A stretch of DNA of 64,000 bases. Source: Sediminibacterium sp051860225 (GTDB lineage Bacteria; Bacteroidota; Bacteroidia; Chitinophagales; Chitinophagaceae). Shown here one piece after another: positions 16,080 to 25,291 of this stretch. Below the pieces are notes generated by a model, which saw only the letters and a program-made list of their open reading frames with translations, was not told the origin of the DNA and did not search any database. The stretch is from NCBI RefSeq assembly GCF_051860225.1, contig NZ_JBHYEI010000002.1, forward strand, positions 558,001 to 622,000, in the 5' to 3' direction. A program made the translations under genes and the position numbers. Each line of letters begins with the position of its first letter. The first letter of the stretch is position 1.

Positions 16080-18125
16080 ATGTTTCAAAAAATCATCTTG
16101 ATTGCTTGCTTGCTATTTACTATCCATTCTCAAGCACAAATTAATCCTTCCAAAATTGATATTATCCGCGACAAATACGGCGTTCCCCATATTTTCGGAA
16201 AAACAGACCCTGAAGTAGCGTATGGCTTGGCTTGGGCGCATGCGGAAGACGACTTTACGACCATACAACAATCCCTTCTTGCAGGCAAAGCCATGCTAGC
16301 GCAAAACCAGGGGAAAAAAGGCGCTTCTATCGATTATATTGTTCATTTATTACGAATACCAGAATTGGTAGAAGAAAGATATGAATCGGATTTAGCACCC
16401 GACTTTAAAAAACTATTGGAAGGATATTGCGCTGGTCTAAATGCCTACGCAGCCAAACATCCCAAAGAAGTATTGCTTAAGAAAGTATTCCCCGTTACCC
16501 CCAAAGACATGGTGCAGTACTCTGTTTTACAACTTTGTGTGCTTTCAGGGGCTGATAAAGCATTGGCTGCAATTTTTGGTGGTACTGTTCCCTTGTTAGA
16601 AAATTATAAAACACAGGGAAGCAATGCATTTGCCTTTAACAGTAACAAAACAACAGACGGCAATGTATACCTAGCTATCAATGCCCATCAGCCGCTGGAG
16701 GGACCAGTTGCTTTTTATGAAGCCCATTTAAGTAGCGAAGAAGGATGGAATATTTTGGGAGCGAACTTCCCAGGTGCTCCTTCCATATTGCATGGAGTAA
16801 ATGAATATTTAGGTTGGGCACACACAGTGAATGAGCCTGATAAATTGGATGTGTATCAATTAGAAATAAACCCAGAAAATAAGACCCAATATAAATTTGA
16901 CGGTAAATGGGAAATATTAGAAGAAAAAGTGGCCAGTTTAAAAGTAAAAATTGCTGGTTTAAAAATCAATGTTAAGAAAAAAGCATACTGGAGTAAATAT
17001 GGACCAACCATTATTACTGACAGAGGCAGTTTCTCTATCAGAATGCCTGCTCAAATGGATATCAGAGGTTTAGAACAATGGTATCGCTTTAATAAAGCCA
17101 AAAACTTTACAGAGTTTAAAGCAGCTGTAAATATGAAAGCCATTCCTGGTTACAATATTGTATATGCAGATAAATATGATACCATTTATTATATCAGTAA
17201 CGGACGAATTCCCATCAGAGATAAAAACTTTAATTGGAAAACTACTTTGCCTGGAAATACCAGTGCAACACTTTGGAATCAATTGCACCCTATTGATGCA
17301 TTACCGCAGGTTCTACAACCAAAATCTGGATTTGTATACAATACCAACCACTCTCCTTTTCATTCTACGGAAGGTCCTGAAAATCCCATTGTAAGAGATA
17401 TTACAATGGGATATGAAACCCTAGAAAACAATCGCAGCAAGCGTTTTGAGGAAATGCTCAAACCCTTGAATAAAGTGAGTTACGAAGACTTTAAACGAAT
17501 CAAATTCAGTAGACAGTTCCCATCCAACTTTTATTTTCCGTATAATATCGATACCCTATTCATGCTAGATGAAATGAAGTATACAGATATTGCAGACTTA
17601 ATTTCAAACTTAAAATCTTGGAATAAAATTGCTGATGCGGAAAGTATTGGAGCTGGCACTTTTTTTATGATTACGCATACTGTTTATGATAATAGAGCGC
17701 TTTACTTAAAGCAAAAAACAATTACCGAAAATCAGGCGGTGGAAATACTTAGAGCAGCAAAAAATAAAATGCTAGCGGGTTTTAATAGAACCAATTTGCA
17801 ATTGGGCGATATTCAAAAACTAGTGAGGGGGAATGTTGCTTTGCCTTTACCAGGCTTACCAGATGTATTGGCTCCTATGTATTCTATTCCTTACAAAGAT
17901 GGAATGTACAAAGGCAATCAAGGAGATGCGTATATTGAATTGGTGCGCTTTACCAAAGACGGACCAATCATTGAAAGCATCAATGTATATGGAGCATCGG
18001 CAAGAAAAGATTCACCACACTACACAGACCAAATGGACATGTATGTGAAGCAACAAACGAAAAAAATGACTTTAGATAAAGCAACGGTATATCAACAAGC
18101 GGTAAAAAAATACAATCCGCTTTAG
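16080..18125 (+). CDS. Penicillin-acylase-family (Ntn) amidohydrolase
   Basis: 681 aa. Signal peptide to about residue 20 (TIHSQAQ). Ntn-hydrolase precursor: an alpha-like part (IIRDKYGVPHIFGKTDPEVAYGLAWAHAEDDF), then the processing site with the new N-terminal nucleophile Ser181 in TQGSNAFAF, followed by the beta part with HGVNEYLGWAHTVNEPD. Family members cleave acyl-homoserine lactones, aculeacin or penicillins in the periplasm after self-cleavage. The substrate is not predictable here; an acyl-homoserine-lactone acylase role is possible. The 3' end overlaps metX by 4 nt, convergent. Confidence 0.92.
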   Translation: MFQKIILIACLLFTIHSQAQINPSKIDIIRDKYGVPHIFGKTDPEVAYGLAWAHAEDDFTTIQQSLLAGKAMLAQNQGKKGASIDYIVHLLRIPELVEERYESDLAPDFKKLLEGYCAGLNAYAAKHPKEVLLKKVFPVTPKDMVQYSVLQLCVLSGADKALAAIFGGTVPLLENYKTQGSNAFAFNSNKTTDGNVYLAINAHQPLEGPVAFYEAHLSSEEGWNILGANFPGAPSILHGVNEYLGWAHTVNEPDKLDVYQLEINPENKTQYKFDGKWEILEEKVASLKVKIAGLKINVKKKAYWSKYGPTIITDRGSFSIRMPAQMDIRGLEQWYRFNKAKNFTEFKAAVNMKAIPGYNIVYADKYDTIYYISNGRIPIRDKNFNWKTTLPGNTSATLWNQLHPIDALPQVLQPKSGFVYNTNHSPFHSTEGPENPIVRDITMGYETLENNRSKRFEEMLKPLNKVSYEDFKRIKFSRQFPSNFYFPYNIDTLFMLDEMKYTDIADLISNLKSWNKIADAESIGAGTFFMITHTVYDNRALYLKQKTITENQAVEILRAAKNKMLAGFNRTNLQLGDIQKLVRGNVALPLPGLPDVLAPMYSIPYKDGMYKGNQGDAYIELVRFTKDGPIIESINVYGASARKDSPHYTDQMDMYVKQQTKKMTLDKATVYQQAVKKYNPL

Positions 18126-19144
18126 ACTTGATGCATAAAGGGTTTTAAAAGATTGGAGATTTGTTGCGTCTCAATAATGAAGCCATCGTGCCCATAGGTA
18201 GAATGAATGATTTCTAGGGATGCATTGGGCATATAAGTAGCCATGAATTGTTGTTCATCCACAGGACAAAGTATATCAGAACTTATTCCAATGATTAATG
18301 TGGGATGTTGTATGCTTTGCAATACAGCTAGTAAATTACCTCCCCTGCCCCTTGCTAAATGATGGCTATCCATTGCCTTAGTAAGCAACCAATAACTGAA
18401 TGCATTAAAACGATTCACCAATTTTTTCCCCTGGTAATTAATATAGGATGATGCTTTAAAGTCATCTATTTTTTCAGGATCTGGGTCCGTCTGCTTCTCT
18501 TGAAAAGTAGCGTAATTGCGATAAGTGAGCATACCTATAGCACGAGCGGCTTTTAATCCTGCAGCACCAGCATCTGAAGTATAATGTCTCCATGTAGCAT
18601 CTGCTTCAATGGCTAGTCTTTGAGCGGTATGTACCGCAACACCCCATGCGGATTCGGAAGGGGATGTAGCAATTAAAAACAACTTCTTAATAACCGAAGG
18701 CTCCATCACTGCCCATTCCAACACTTGGTATCCACCCATACTTCCCCCCATCATTAATTCAATAGAATGAATTCCCAAATGCTGTCTTAGCAATATATGT
18801 GCAGCTACCATATCGCGAATGGTAATTAGTGGAAATTGAGCATAATAAGTCTGTTGATTTACAGGATTCTTGCTCAAAGGCCCAGTAGATCCATAACAAG
18901 ATCCAATTATATTGGCACAGACAATATAATATTCCTCTGGATTAATTAAACAACCTTCTCCTACTAATCCTTTCCACCAATCTGCTACATCCGAATTAGC
19001 TGTTAAAGCATGACAAATCCAAATAACATTGCTACCCGATTCATTCATTTTACCATAAGTATGGTAAGCTATTTCTAAACCATGTAAAGTTTCACCACAT
19101 TCCAATAAAAAAGGTGCTTCGCAAGTATAATGCTGTATGGCCAT
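18122..19144 (-). CDS. metX: Homoserine O-acetyltransferase
   Basis: 340 aa alpha/beta-hydrolase fold. MetX activates homoserine with acetyl-CoA for methionine synthesis. Nucleophile Ser135 in MMGGSMGGYQ; acid Asp in SSDILCPV; base His in YGHDGF; also HALTANSDVADWW and the NIIGSCYGSTGP loop. It is slightly short against the usual 350-380 aa but complete. It diverges from the sulfhydrylase gene at 19220 with 75 bp between starts, so the two make a methionine pair: O-acetylhomoserine made here is the substrate there. Confidence 0.95.
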   Translation of the reverse strand: MAIQHYTCEAPFLLECGETLHGLEIAYHTYGKMNESGSNVIWICHALTANSDVADWWKGLVGEGCLINPEEYYIVCANIIGSCYGSTGPLSKNPVNQQTYYAQFPLITIRDMVAAHILLRQHLGIHSIELMMGGSMGGYQVLEWAVMEPSVIKKLFLIATSPSESAWGVAVHTAQRLAIEADATWRHYTSDAGAAGLKAARAIGMLTYRNYATFQEKQTDPDPEKIDDFKASSYINYQGKKLVNRFNAFSYWLLTKAMDSHHLARGRGGNLLAVLQSIQHPTLIIGISSDILCPVDEQQFMATYMPNASLEIIHSTYGHDGFIIETQQISNLLKPFMHQV

Positions 19145-19183
19145 TGTTCAAAATTCTACCACAAAATAAAGACATGTGAAGCG

Positions 19184-19191
19184 TACCTTTG
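19184..19191 (+). promoter_or_regulatory. Candidate -7 element (TACCTTTG) of metZ
   Basis: TACCTTTG fits TAnnTTTG and sits 28 bp upstream of the chosen start at 19220, which supports that start over longer ORF versions. No TTG at the right distance. Confidence 0.45.
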
Positions 19192-19219
19192 TGAAAATTT
19201 TAAAAGCAGCAATAGAATT

Positions 19220-20380
19220 ATGAAAAAGCAAACACAGGCCATCCGCATTCAAACAGAACGCACTCAAGAAATGGAACATTCTACTCCCCTTTTCTTAACC
19301 AGCAGTTTTTGTTTTGATAATGCGGAAGAAATGCGTGCTGCTTTTGCAGATGAATCGGACGATAATATTTATTCTCGCTTTAGTAATCCAAGTGTACAAG
19401 AATTCATTGACAAATTAGTTGCTCTAGAAGGTGCTGAAGCAGGCTATGCAACTGCTTCAGGAATGAGTGCGGTATTCGGTTCGTTCATGGCATTATTAAA
19501 ACAAGGTGATCGATTACTGTCTTGTAATTCAATATTTGGTAGTACCCATACTGTTATTGCAAAATATTTGCCCAAATATGGAATTGAATACGGTTATATA
19601 GGCGCTAATGCAACAGAAGAAGAATGGGAAGCTGCTATTACCCCCAATACAAAAATGATCTATTTAGAAACACCCACTAATCCGGGTTTAGAAATATTGG
19701 ATTTAGTTATGATAGGGAAGCTGGCAAAAAAGCATAATATTATTTTAAATGTAGACAATTGTTTTGCGACCCCTGTAAATCAGCAGCCCATTGCATTTGG
19801 AGCAGACTTAGTGGTGCATTCAGCAACAAAATGGTTGGATGGACAAGGTAGAGTATTAGGAGGCGCTGTGGTTGGACGCAAAGATTTGATTAAAGAAATC
19901 TATTTGTTTTGCCGCAGTACCGGACCTGCCCTATCACCTTTTAATGCATGGGTATTAAGCAAAAGTATTGAAACCCTAGATGTGAGAATGGAGCGCCATG
20001 CTTCTAATGCTTTGTACATTGCTCAATCGCTAGAAAATCATCCAAGTATTGCTACTTTGAAATACCCATTTTTAGCTTCTCATCCGCATTATTCAATCGC
20101 CACTCAGCAAATGCAAAATGGTGGTGGCATAGTATGTTTTGAATTAAGAGGGGGGATTGAAGCTGGTAGAAAATTCTTAGACCAACTCCAAATGCTTTCA
20201 CTCACCGCTAACTTAGGAGATACAAGAAGCATTGCATCACATCCAGCTAGTACTACTCACGCTAAATTATCTGAAGCAGAAAGACAGGCTGTAAATATTA
20301 CACCAGGGCTTATCAGGATTAGTGTGGGGCTAGAAAATAAAGAAGATATTTTAGCGGATATTTTGCAAGCGCTTAATTAG
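19220..20380 (+). CDS. metZ: O-acyl-homoserine sulfhydrylase (PLP trans-sulfuration family)
   Basis: 386 aa from ATG 19220 (MKKQTQAIRIQTERTQ). The frame is open further upstream, but that part would cross the predicted promoter and the divergent metX start. Cys/Met-metabolism PLP fold: YSRFSNPSV, ATASGMSAV, the Tyr/Gly cofactor region, NVDNCFATP and the PLP lysine Lys204 in HSATKWLDGQGRVLGG. It makes homocysteine from the MetX product and sulfide. MetZ is favoured over MetY by length; substrate class is inferred from the neighbour. The last 30 nt overlap the convergent ATPase gene. Confidence 0.88.
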   Translation: MKKQTQAIRIQTERTQEMEHSTPLFLTSSFCFDNAEEMRAAFADESDDNIYSRFSNPSVQEFIDKLVALEGAEAGYATASGMSAVFGSFMALLKQGDRLLSCNSIFGSTHTVIAKYLPKYGIEYGYIGANATEEEWEAAITPNTKMIYLETPTNPGLEILDLVMIGKLAKKHNIILNVDNCFATPVNQQPIAFGADLVVHSATKWLDGQGRVLGGAVVGRKDLIKEIYLFCRSTGPALSPFNAWVLSKSIETLDVRMERHASNALYIAQSLENHPSIATLKYPFLASHPHYSIATQQMQNGGGIVCFELRGGIEAGRKFLDQLQMLSLTANLGDTRSIASHPASTTHAKLSEAERQAVNITPGLIRISVGLENKEDILADILQALN

Positions 20381-22924
20381 TTTCTCTAATTCAACTGCAT
20401 GAAATACAACCATCGCCATTAATGTGCAAAAACCTAACTCTTGTAAACTTAATGGTTGTGTTTTAAATATTGCATTTAAGAAGGGTATATAAATGACTCC
20501 TAACTGTAAACAAAAAGTAAATAAAACAGAAAGCAATAAAAGAGGATTCGAAAAAATACCTTGTTGAAATAAAAATGTTTTATCGCTTCTAACTGCCAAC
20601 ACATGTCCTAACTGAGCAAATGATAATACAGTAAAAACCATTGTTTGCCAATGAGCAAACTCATTATGCAATGCATAAGCTTGAGTAGCTAAAGTCACCC
20701 CTGCCATTAAAAGTCCAACCCAAACTATATGGTAACCAACCCCATCCGCAAAAAAACTTTCATCCGCTTTTCTTGGTGGCCGCTTCATAATATCCATTTC
20801 AGCTTTTTCATTAGCCAATGCTAAAGCAGGCAATCCGTCTGTAACTAAATTAATCCATAGAATGTGGATGGGCAATAAGGGAATAGGCATTCCTAAAATG
20901 GGAGCTAAAAAAATCGTCCAAATTTCAGCTCCATTACAGGTCATGATATATTTAATGAATTTGCGAATATTGTCTACAATTCTTCTTCCTTCTTTAATTG
21001 CATTTACAATTGTTCCAAAATGATCATCTAGTAAAATTAAATCTGCCGCTTCCTTACTTACATCAGTGCCTGTAATACCCATTGCCACACCTATATTGGC
21101 TTCTTTTAATGATGGTGCATCATTCACTCCATCCCCAGTCATAGCAACAAAATGACCTTTGCTTTGCAATGCTTTAATAATCCTAAGTTTTTGATTGGGA
21201 GAAACTCTTGCATAAACAGCAATATCGACAACAGTTTTCTGTAAATCAACGTCTTTTAAATGTTCCAATTCAATACCCGAAATTAATACATCGGTTTCTT
21301 CCATTATTCCTACTTGCATAGCAATAGCTCTAGCGGTTGTTGGATGATCACCCGTAATCATTACAGGCTTAATTCCAGCTTCCTTACACTCCTCAATCAC
21401 TCTTTTGACATTCACTCTAGGAGGATCCATCAAACCTATTTGTCCTAGCCAAACTAAATCATGCTCAATTGATTCACTGGTAATTTGTTGTGGCAACAGA
21501 TCTAATAGCTTAAATCCGTATGCTATTACCCGTATACCTTTTGAAGCCCATTTATCAGACATCGTCAACATTTGTTGTTTAGCAGTTTCGTCTAATAAAC
21601 AAGTTTGTATCGTTTCACTTGCCCCTTTTGTGATGACCAAAAATTGATCCCCAAAAGGATGTATGTTAGTCATACATTTTCTATCGGAATCAAATGGAAT
21701 TTCTGCTACCCGCGGATATTGCTTGTATAATTTATGAAATTCAGCAATACCTAATTTGGAAATACAATAGTTTACCAGTGCCAATTCTGTTGACTCTCCC
21801 AAGGCCTCACCGGATTGATTAAATTGAATATCTTGGTTTAACAATACAGAAAGCAATAAAGGGGTATTTGAAAAAGAGGGGGACAAAACCGTATTTTCAA
21901 AATACTCAACCACTTCCATCTTATTCTGGGTAAGTGTTCCTGTCTTATCAGAACAAATAAAGCTTACAGAACCTAAAGTTTCAACAGCAGGAAGTTTTCT
22001 AATTAAAGCTTTTCGCTTTGCCAATCTAGCAGCGCCTTTTGCCAGAGCAATGGTAATAAGTGCGGGTAAAGCTTCTGGTATAGCCGCTACTGCCAAACTA
22101 ATTGAAAGTAATAATAAAGTAAATGGATCTTCTCCTCTTACCAGTCCACTAATAAATAGAATTAAGCATATCAGTAAAATTATGTAAGAAAGATTTTTAC
22201 CAAAATGGTCCATTCTTCTCTGTAAAGGGGTAGTTGGTTTTTCTTCTTGAAGTAGTCCTGCAATTTTGCCCAATTCTGTAGACATAGCAGTTACAACCAC
22301 TAATCCAGTTGCTCTACCAGCAGTTACAAGTGTGCCCTTAAATGCCATATTCAACTGATCGCCTAAGGAAATATCCTTATCGATGATTTTTTCAATTTTC
22401 TTGTGAATAGCATTTGATTCTCCTGTTAAAGAAGACTCATCAATACTTAAAGCATGAACTTCTATTAATCGTAAATCTGCAGGAACAATATTACCCGCTT
22501 CTAAAAAAACAATATCGCCGGGAACCAATTCTTCTGAAGGGATTATGGCTGGATTCCCATCTCGATTAACTCGAGCTGTAGTAACACTCATTTTTTTCAA
22601 AGCCAACATTGACTTTTCAGCCTTATACTCTTGGCTAAACCCTAACAAAGCATTTAATAATACTATAACCAATATAACCACTGTATCTACCATATCTCCC
22701 ATTATTCCAGATAGAATTGCAGCTACCATTAAAATGAGAATCATGAAGTTTTTAAACTGGTCAAAAAAATAAACCCATGCGGGTTTATTTTTCTTGGTTA
22801 CTAATTCGTTCAGGCCATATTTGGCTAAACGATTAGTGGCTTCTAATTGGGATAATCCATTGGTTGATGTGTGTAATGCGTTTAAAGCATCATTCGCATC
22901 AATATTAAAAAACTGTTTAATCAT
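20351..22924 (-). CDS. P-type cation ATPase, P2A (calcium-type)
   Basis: 857 aa. Cation ATPase N-terminal domain (residues 1-65), TGES actuator motif at 167-170, M4 PEALP at 283-287, phosphorylation site DKTGTLT with Asp326, hinge TGDGVNDAPS, and M6 NLVTDGLPALALA. The layout and NLVTDG motif fit Ca2+/Mn2+ exporting P2A pumps; M4 has PEALP where calcium pumps usually have PEGLP, so the ion is not certain. About ten membrane helices. Its start overlaps the upstream lipoprotein gene by 8 nt, so it is cotranscribed with that gene and probably with csbD. Confidence 0.93.
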   Translation of the reverse strand: MIKQFFNIDANDALNALHTSTNGLSQLEATNRLAKYGLNELVTKKNKPAWVYFFDQFKNFMILILMVAAILSGIMGDMVDTVVILVIVLLNALLGFSQEYKAEKSMLALKKMSVTTARVNRDGNPAIIPSEELVPGDIVFLEAGNIVPADLRLIEVHALSIDESSLTGESNAIHKKIEKIIDKDISLGDQLNMAFKGTLVTAGRATGLVVVTAMSTELGKIAGLLQEEKPTTPLQRRMDHFGKNLSYIILLICLILFISGLVRGEDPFTLLLLSISLAVAAIPEALPALITIALAKGAARLAKRKALIRKLPAVETLGSVSFICSDKTGTLTQNKMEVVEYFENTVLSPSFSNTPLLLSVLLNQDIQFNQSGEALGESTELALVNYCISKLGIAEFHKLYKQYPRVAEIPFDSDRKCMTNIHPFGDQFLVITKGASETIQTCLLDETAKQQMLTMSDKWASKGIRVIAYGFKLLDLLPQQITSESIEHDLVWLGQIGLMDPPRVNVKRVIEECKEAGIKPVMITGDHPTTARAIAMQVGIMEETDVLISGIELEHLKDVDLQKTVVDIAVYARVSPNQKLRIIKALQSKGHFVAMTGDGVNDAPSLKEANIGVAMGITGTDVSKEAADLILLDDHFGTIVNAIKEGRRIVDNIRKFIKYIMTCNGAEIWTIFLAPILGMPIPLLPIHILWINLVTDGLPALALANEKAEMDIMKRPPRKADESFFADGVGYHIVWVGLLMAGVTLATQAYALHNEFAHWQTMVFTVLSFAQLGHVLAVRSDKTFLFQQGIFSNPLLLLSVLFTFCLQLGVIYIPFLNAIFKTQPLSLQELGFCTLMAMVVFHAVELEKLIKRLQNIR

Positions 22925-23354
22925 TCTTGATAGTAAAATCTTTTAGGGCTTTTCCTAATTCATCCATATCATGGTTGAATTCTTCTTTAAATTTAGCCCA
23001 GTCATCTTTACCATCCGCTTTATAATCAGCCATTTTTTTCTGCATATCAGTATTCTTCAACTCTAATGCAGCAATTTTCTCCTTGTATTCTGCTTTTGCA
23101 AGTTTCTTGTCCGAAACAATCCTTGCATTAAAGTCCGCAATACTTTTGGCATTATCAGCAATTTTTTGATTAGTTTCTGCCTTAAACTTTTCTACATCAG
23201 CTAAATATTCAGCATTGGCTTGATCCAAATTTTCATTAGCTACTTTAACTTCATCTTCAGCTTTTTCCACTTTTTCAGCAGAAGAATTACAACTCATCAA
23301 TCCGTTACCAGCGAATAAAACAAAGGCAAATAAAAAGTATTTAAAAGATTTCAT
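22917..23354 (-). CDS. Coiled-coil lipoprotein
   Basis: 145 aa. Lipobox LMSC with the acylated Cys near residue 22. The mature part is almost wholly charged helix (KVEKAEDEVKVANENLDQANAEYLADVEKF...), a coiled coil. No domain recognised. Placed between csbD and a cation ATPase and overlapping the latter by 8 nt, it is probably a stress-related periplasmic protein; that role is inferred from neighbours only. Confidence 0.8.
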   Translation of the reverse strand: MKSFKYFLFAFVLFAGNGLMSCNSSAEKVEKAEDEVKVANENLDQANAEYLADVEKFKAETNQKIADNAKSIADFNARIVSDKKLAKAEYKEKIAALELKNTDMQKKMADYKADGKDDWAKFKEEFNHDMDELGKALKDFTIKND

Positions 23355-23380
23355 GATTATGATTTTGGTTGTTAGTTAAA

Positions 23381-23569
23381 CTATAAAGTATTAATGATAT
23401 CGTGCATTTCTTCCTTAGACTTGCCCAATTTAGCTTGTAATCTACCCATTAACTCTTCATGCTTACCCTCTACTAACAATAAATCATCATCAGTTAGCAT
23501 TGCATACTTTTGTTTCATTTTACCTTTTAGTTCTTTCCAATTGCCCAATAATTCTGTAGTGTTTTTCAT
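23381..23569 (-). CDS. CsbD-family stress protein
   Basis: 62 aa. The N-terminal motif LGNWKELKGKMKQKYAMLTDDDL and the repeated G-x-L-xx-K-G-K-S-KEE are the CsbD signature. CsbD proteins are small, abundant, induced by general stress, and of unknown biochemistry. It is the first gene of a likely operon with the lipoprotein and ATPase on the minus strand. Confidence 0.93.
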   Translation of the reverse strand: MKNTTELLGNWKELKGKMKQKYAMLTDDDLLLVEGKHEELMGRLQAKLGKSKEEMHDIINTL

Positions 23570-23678
23570 GTAGTCTTTTTAAATATTATTAAGAAAGACT
23601 AAAGGTCAATCAGTTTCAGCTGTTAAATATTACAGAACAATGGATAAATAATACATTATTTACAGATTCTAACTTTAT

Positions 23679-24161
23679 TTACTTTTTTGATTTAATAAAA
23701 ATCATGGCAATAGAAGTTGTTATTAAACCCATGATAATTGCTGCAATAGCCCCTTGAATAGCATAATTTGAATAATTAAAATTAGCTTCTGCTTCTGCCG
23801 TTGTTTTATAATAACCAATTTCCACAGAACGCTTAATTACATTAGGAAAATATGCTGGAGTGATAATATAGGTTGTTATCCATTGAGTTAAAGGACTAAA
23901 TAATGCAATAATAACAGACAATATAATTCCAGATATCAACCCTTGCTTATAGCTGATATTACCATTATAGTATATTTTCTTTTTTTCTTTTAAAGCTAAA
24001 ACCATTACCCATATTGCGGGTATGGCAAACAAATTGGTTAAATAAAGATGGTAATCTATATAAGTGCTATGCAATCCACTTAATTTCTCTAATAACATCC
24101 AAACTAACACCATTATAGAAAAAATAATAGCCCATTTAATTTCAATTTTAATAGATGGCAT
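23679..24161 (-). CDS. DUF4199 membrane protein
   Basis: 160 aa with four hydrophobic segments (about 10-24, 40-57, 69-87, 130-155). The pattern IKWAIIFSIMVLVWMLLEK, then YKQGLISGI, and a loop ending in ANFNYSNYAIQG matches DUF4199, a Bacteroidota family of unknown function. It lies 10 bp after the TRIC-like gene on the same strand. Confidence 0.85.
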   Translation of the reverse strand: MPSIKIEIKWAIIFSIMVLVWMLLEKLSGLHSTYIDYHLYLTNLFAIPAIWVMVLALKEKKKIYYNGNISYKQGLISGIILSVIIALFSPLTQWITTYIITPAYFPNVIKRSVEIGYYKTTAEAEANFNYSNYAIQGAIAAIIMGLITTSIAMIFIKSKK

Positions 24162-24171
24162 AAAAAAAGTT

Positions 24172-24801
24172 TTATCTTTTTGATTGAGGTTGTATTGATT
24201 TCAAAATTGGCAAATGAATATGGAATTGAACTGCTAACACTCTAATTAATATCACTATAGAGGCTGCTATGATTTCCGTAAAACCAGTTGATAAACTAAA
24301 AAAATGACAGGTAAAATAAACCACACCGCCAGCAATACAAGCTAAGGCATAAATATCTTTTTGCAATAAAAGCGGTACTTCGTTCAATAAAATATCCCTA
24401 ATCACACCACCAATAGAACCTGTAATTGCCCCCATTACAATACAAACCCAAAAAGGAAAATTGGCATCTAAACTTTTGGTAATCCCCACAATAGTAACCA
24501 ACCCTAAACCAATTGTATCAAATAAAAAAAGGGTGTTTTTCCATCTGAACAATTTTTCTTTGAATAACAAGGTTGCAAATAATGCTACCCCTGTAGTAAT
24601 AAAATACCGGCTATCTAACATCCAAAATGGGGTGACTCCTAACAATAAATCCCTAATTGTTCCTCCACCAATAGCTGTAGCCAAGCCTATAATATAAGCC
24701 CCCAACCAGTCAACTTGCTTACCTGATGCCAACTTTATTCCACTTATTGCAAAAGCAAAAGTTCCTACTAGATCTGGCAATATGGTGAATAAATTTTCCA
24801 A
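24172..24801 (-). CDS. TRIC-like (UPF0126/YicG) cation channel
   Basis: 209 aa, about seven membrane helices arranged as two homologous halves, each with a glycine-rich motif: GGGTIRDLLLG and GGVIRDILLNE. Family members form trimeric potassium-permeable channels or, in some bacteria, transport glycine. The ion here is unknown. The next gene downstream is DUF4199. Confidence 0.92.
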   Translation of the reverse strand: MENLFTILPDLVGTFAFAISGIKLASGKQVDWLGAYIIGLATAIGGGTIRDLLLGVTPFWMLDSRYFITTGVALFATLLFKEKLFRWKNTLFLFDTIGLGLVTIVGITKSLDANFPFWVCIVMGAITGSIGGVIRDILLNEVPLLLQKDIYALACIAGGVVYFTCHFFSLSTGFTEIIAASIVILIRVLAVQFHIHLPILKSIQPQSKR

Positions 24802-24870
24802 TATAATTACTTGAAATAAATAAGTGATAAATAGGAGAACCCTTATACCCGAATAAAAATTGACTATGTA

Positions 24871-25248
24871 TTACTTAATTAATTGCAGATACTTGGCTTT
24901 GTCCTCCCACATAATCCATAATAAAATGACTGAGAGTGCTATTGCTAAAGGCAGCCCACTCAAAGCTACTGTTGCATGAATATGTACAATACCCACCATA
25001 ATTGGGAATATGACAATAGCACCAAGTGCCCTAAGTTTAGGGATTAATAATAAAACTCCACCTACTAATTCAGCTACAGCTATCAATGGCATTAACCAAA
25101 CAATTTCCATTAATGCTGTATTTACTTTTACCATTTCAGCAGGCAAATCAGGCGGCACGGGTATATAATTAAAAAATTTATTTAAACCGCCATTGATAAA
25201 CATCAATGCAAACAGTACAGTAGCAACTGTAAAGATTTTCCGCTTCAT
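24871..25248 (-). CDS. DoxX-like four-helix membrane protein
   Basis: 125 aa with four predicted membrane helices. The layout MFINGGLNKFFNYIP, a conserved central helix with VAELVGGVLLLIPKLRALGAIVIFPIMVGIVHIHATV, and a charged end (MWEDKAKYLQLIK) is that of the DoxX/DoxD-like family. Function is unclear; relatives associate with quinone or thiol metabolism in membranes. Confidence 0.8.
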   Translation of the reverse strand: MKRKIFTVATVLFALMFINGGLNKFFNYIPVPPDLPAEMVKVNTALMEIVWLMPLIAVAELVGGVLLLIPKLRALGAIVIFPIMVGIVHIHATVALSGLPLAIALSVILLWIMWEDKAKYLQLIK

Positions 25249-25291
25249 AAAATTGATTTATGCTTAAATATAAAAAAGATAAATCAGTATA

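Noticed and set aside
19145..19219. SAM riboswitch between metX and metZ
   Set aside because: The gap is only 75 bp between divergent starts and shows no conserved aptamer stems that I can see.
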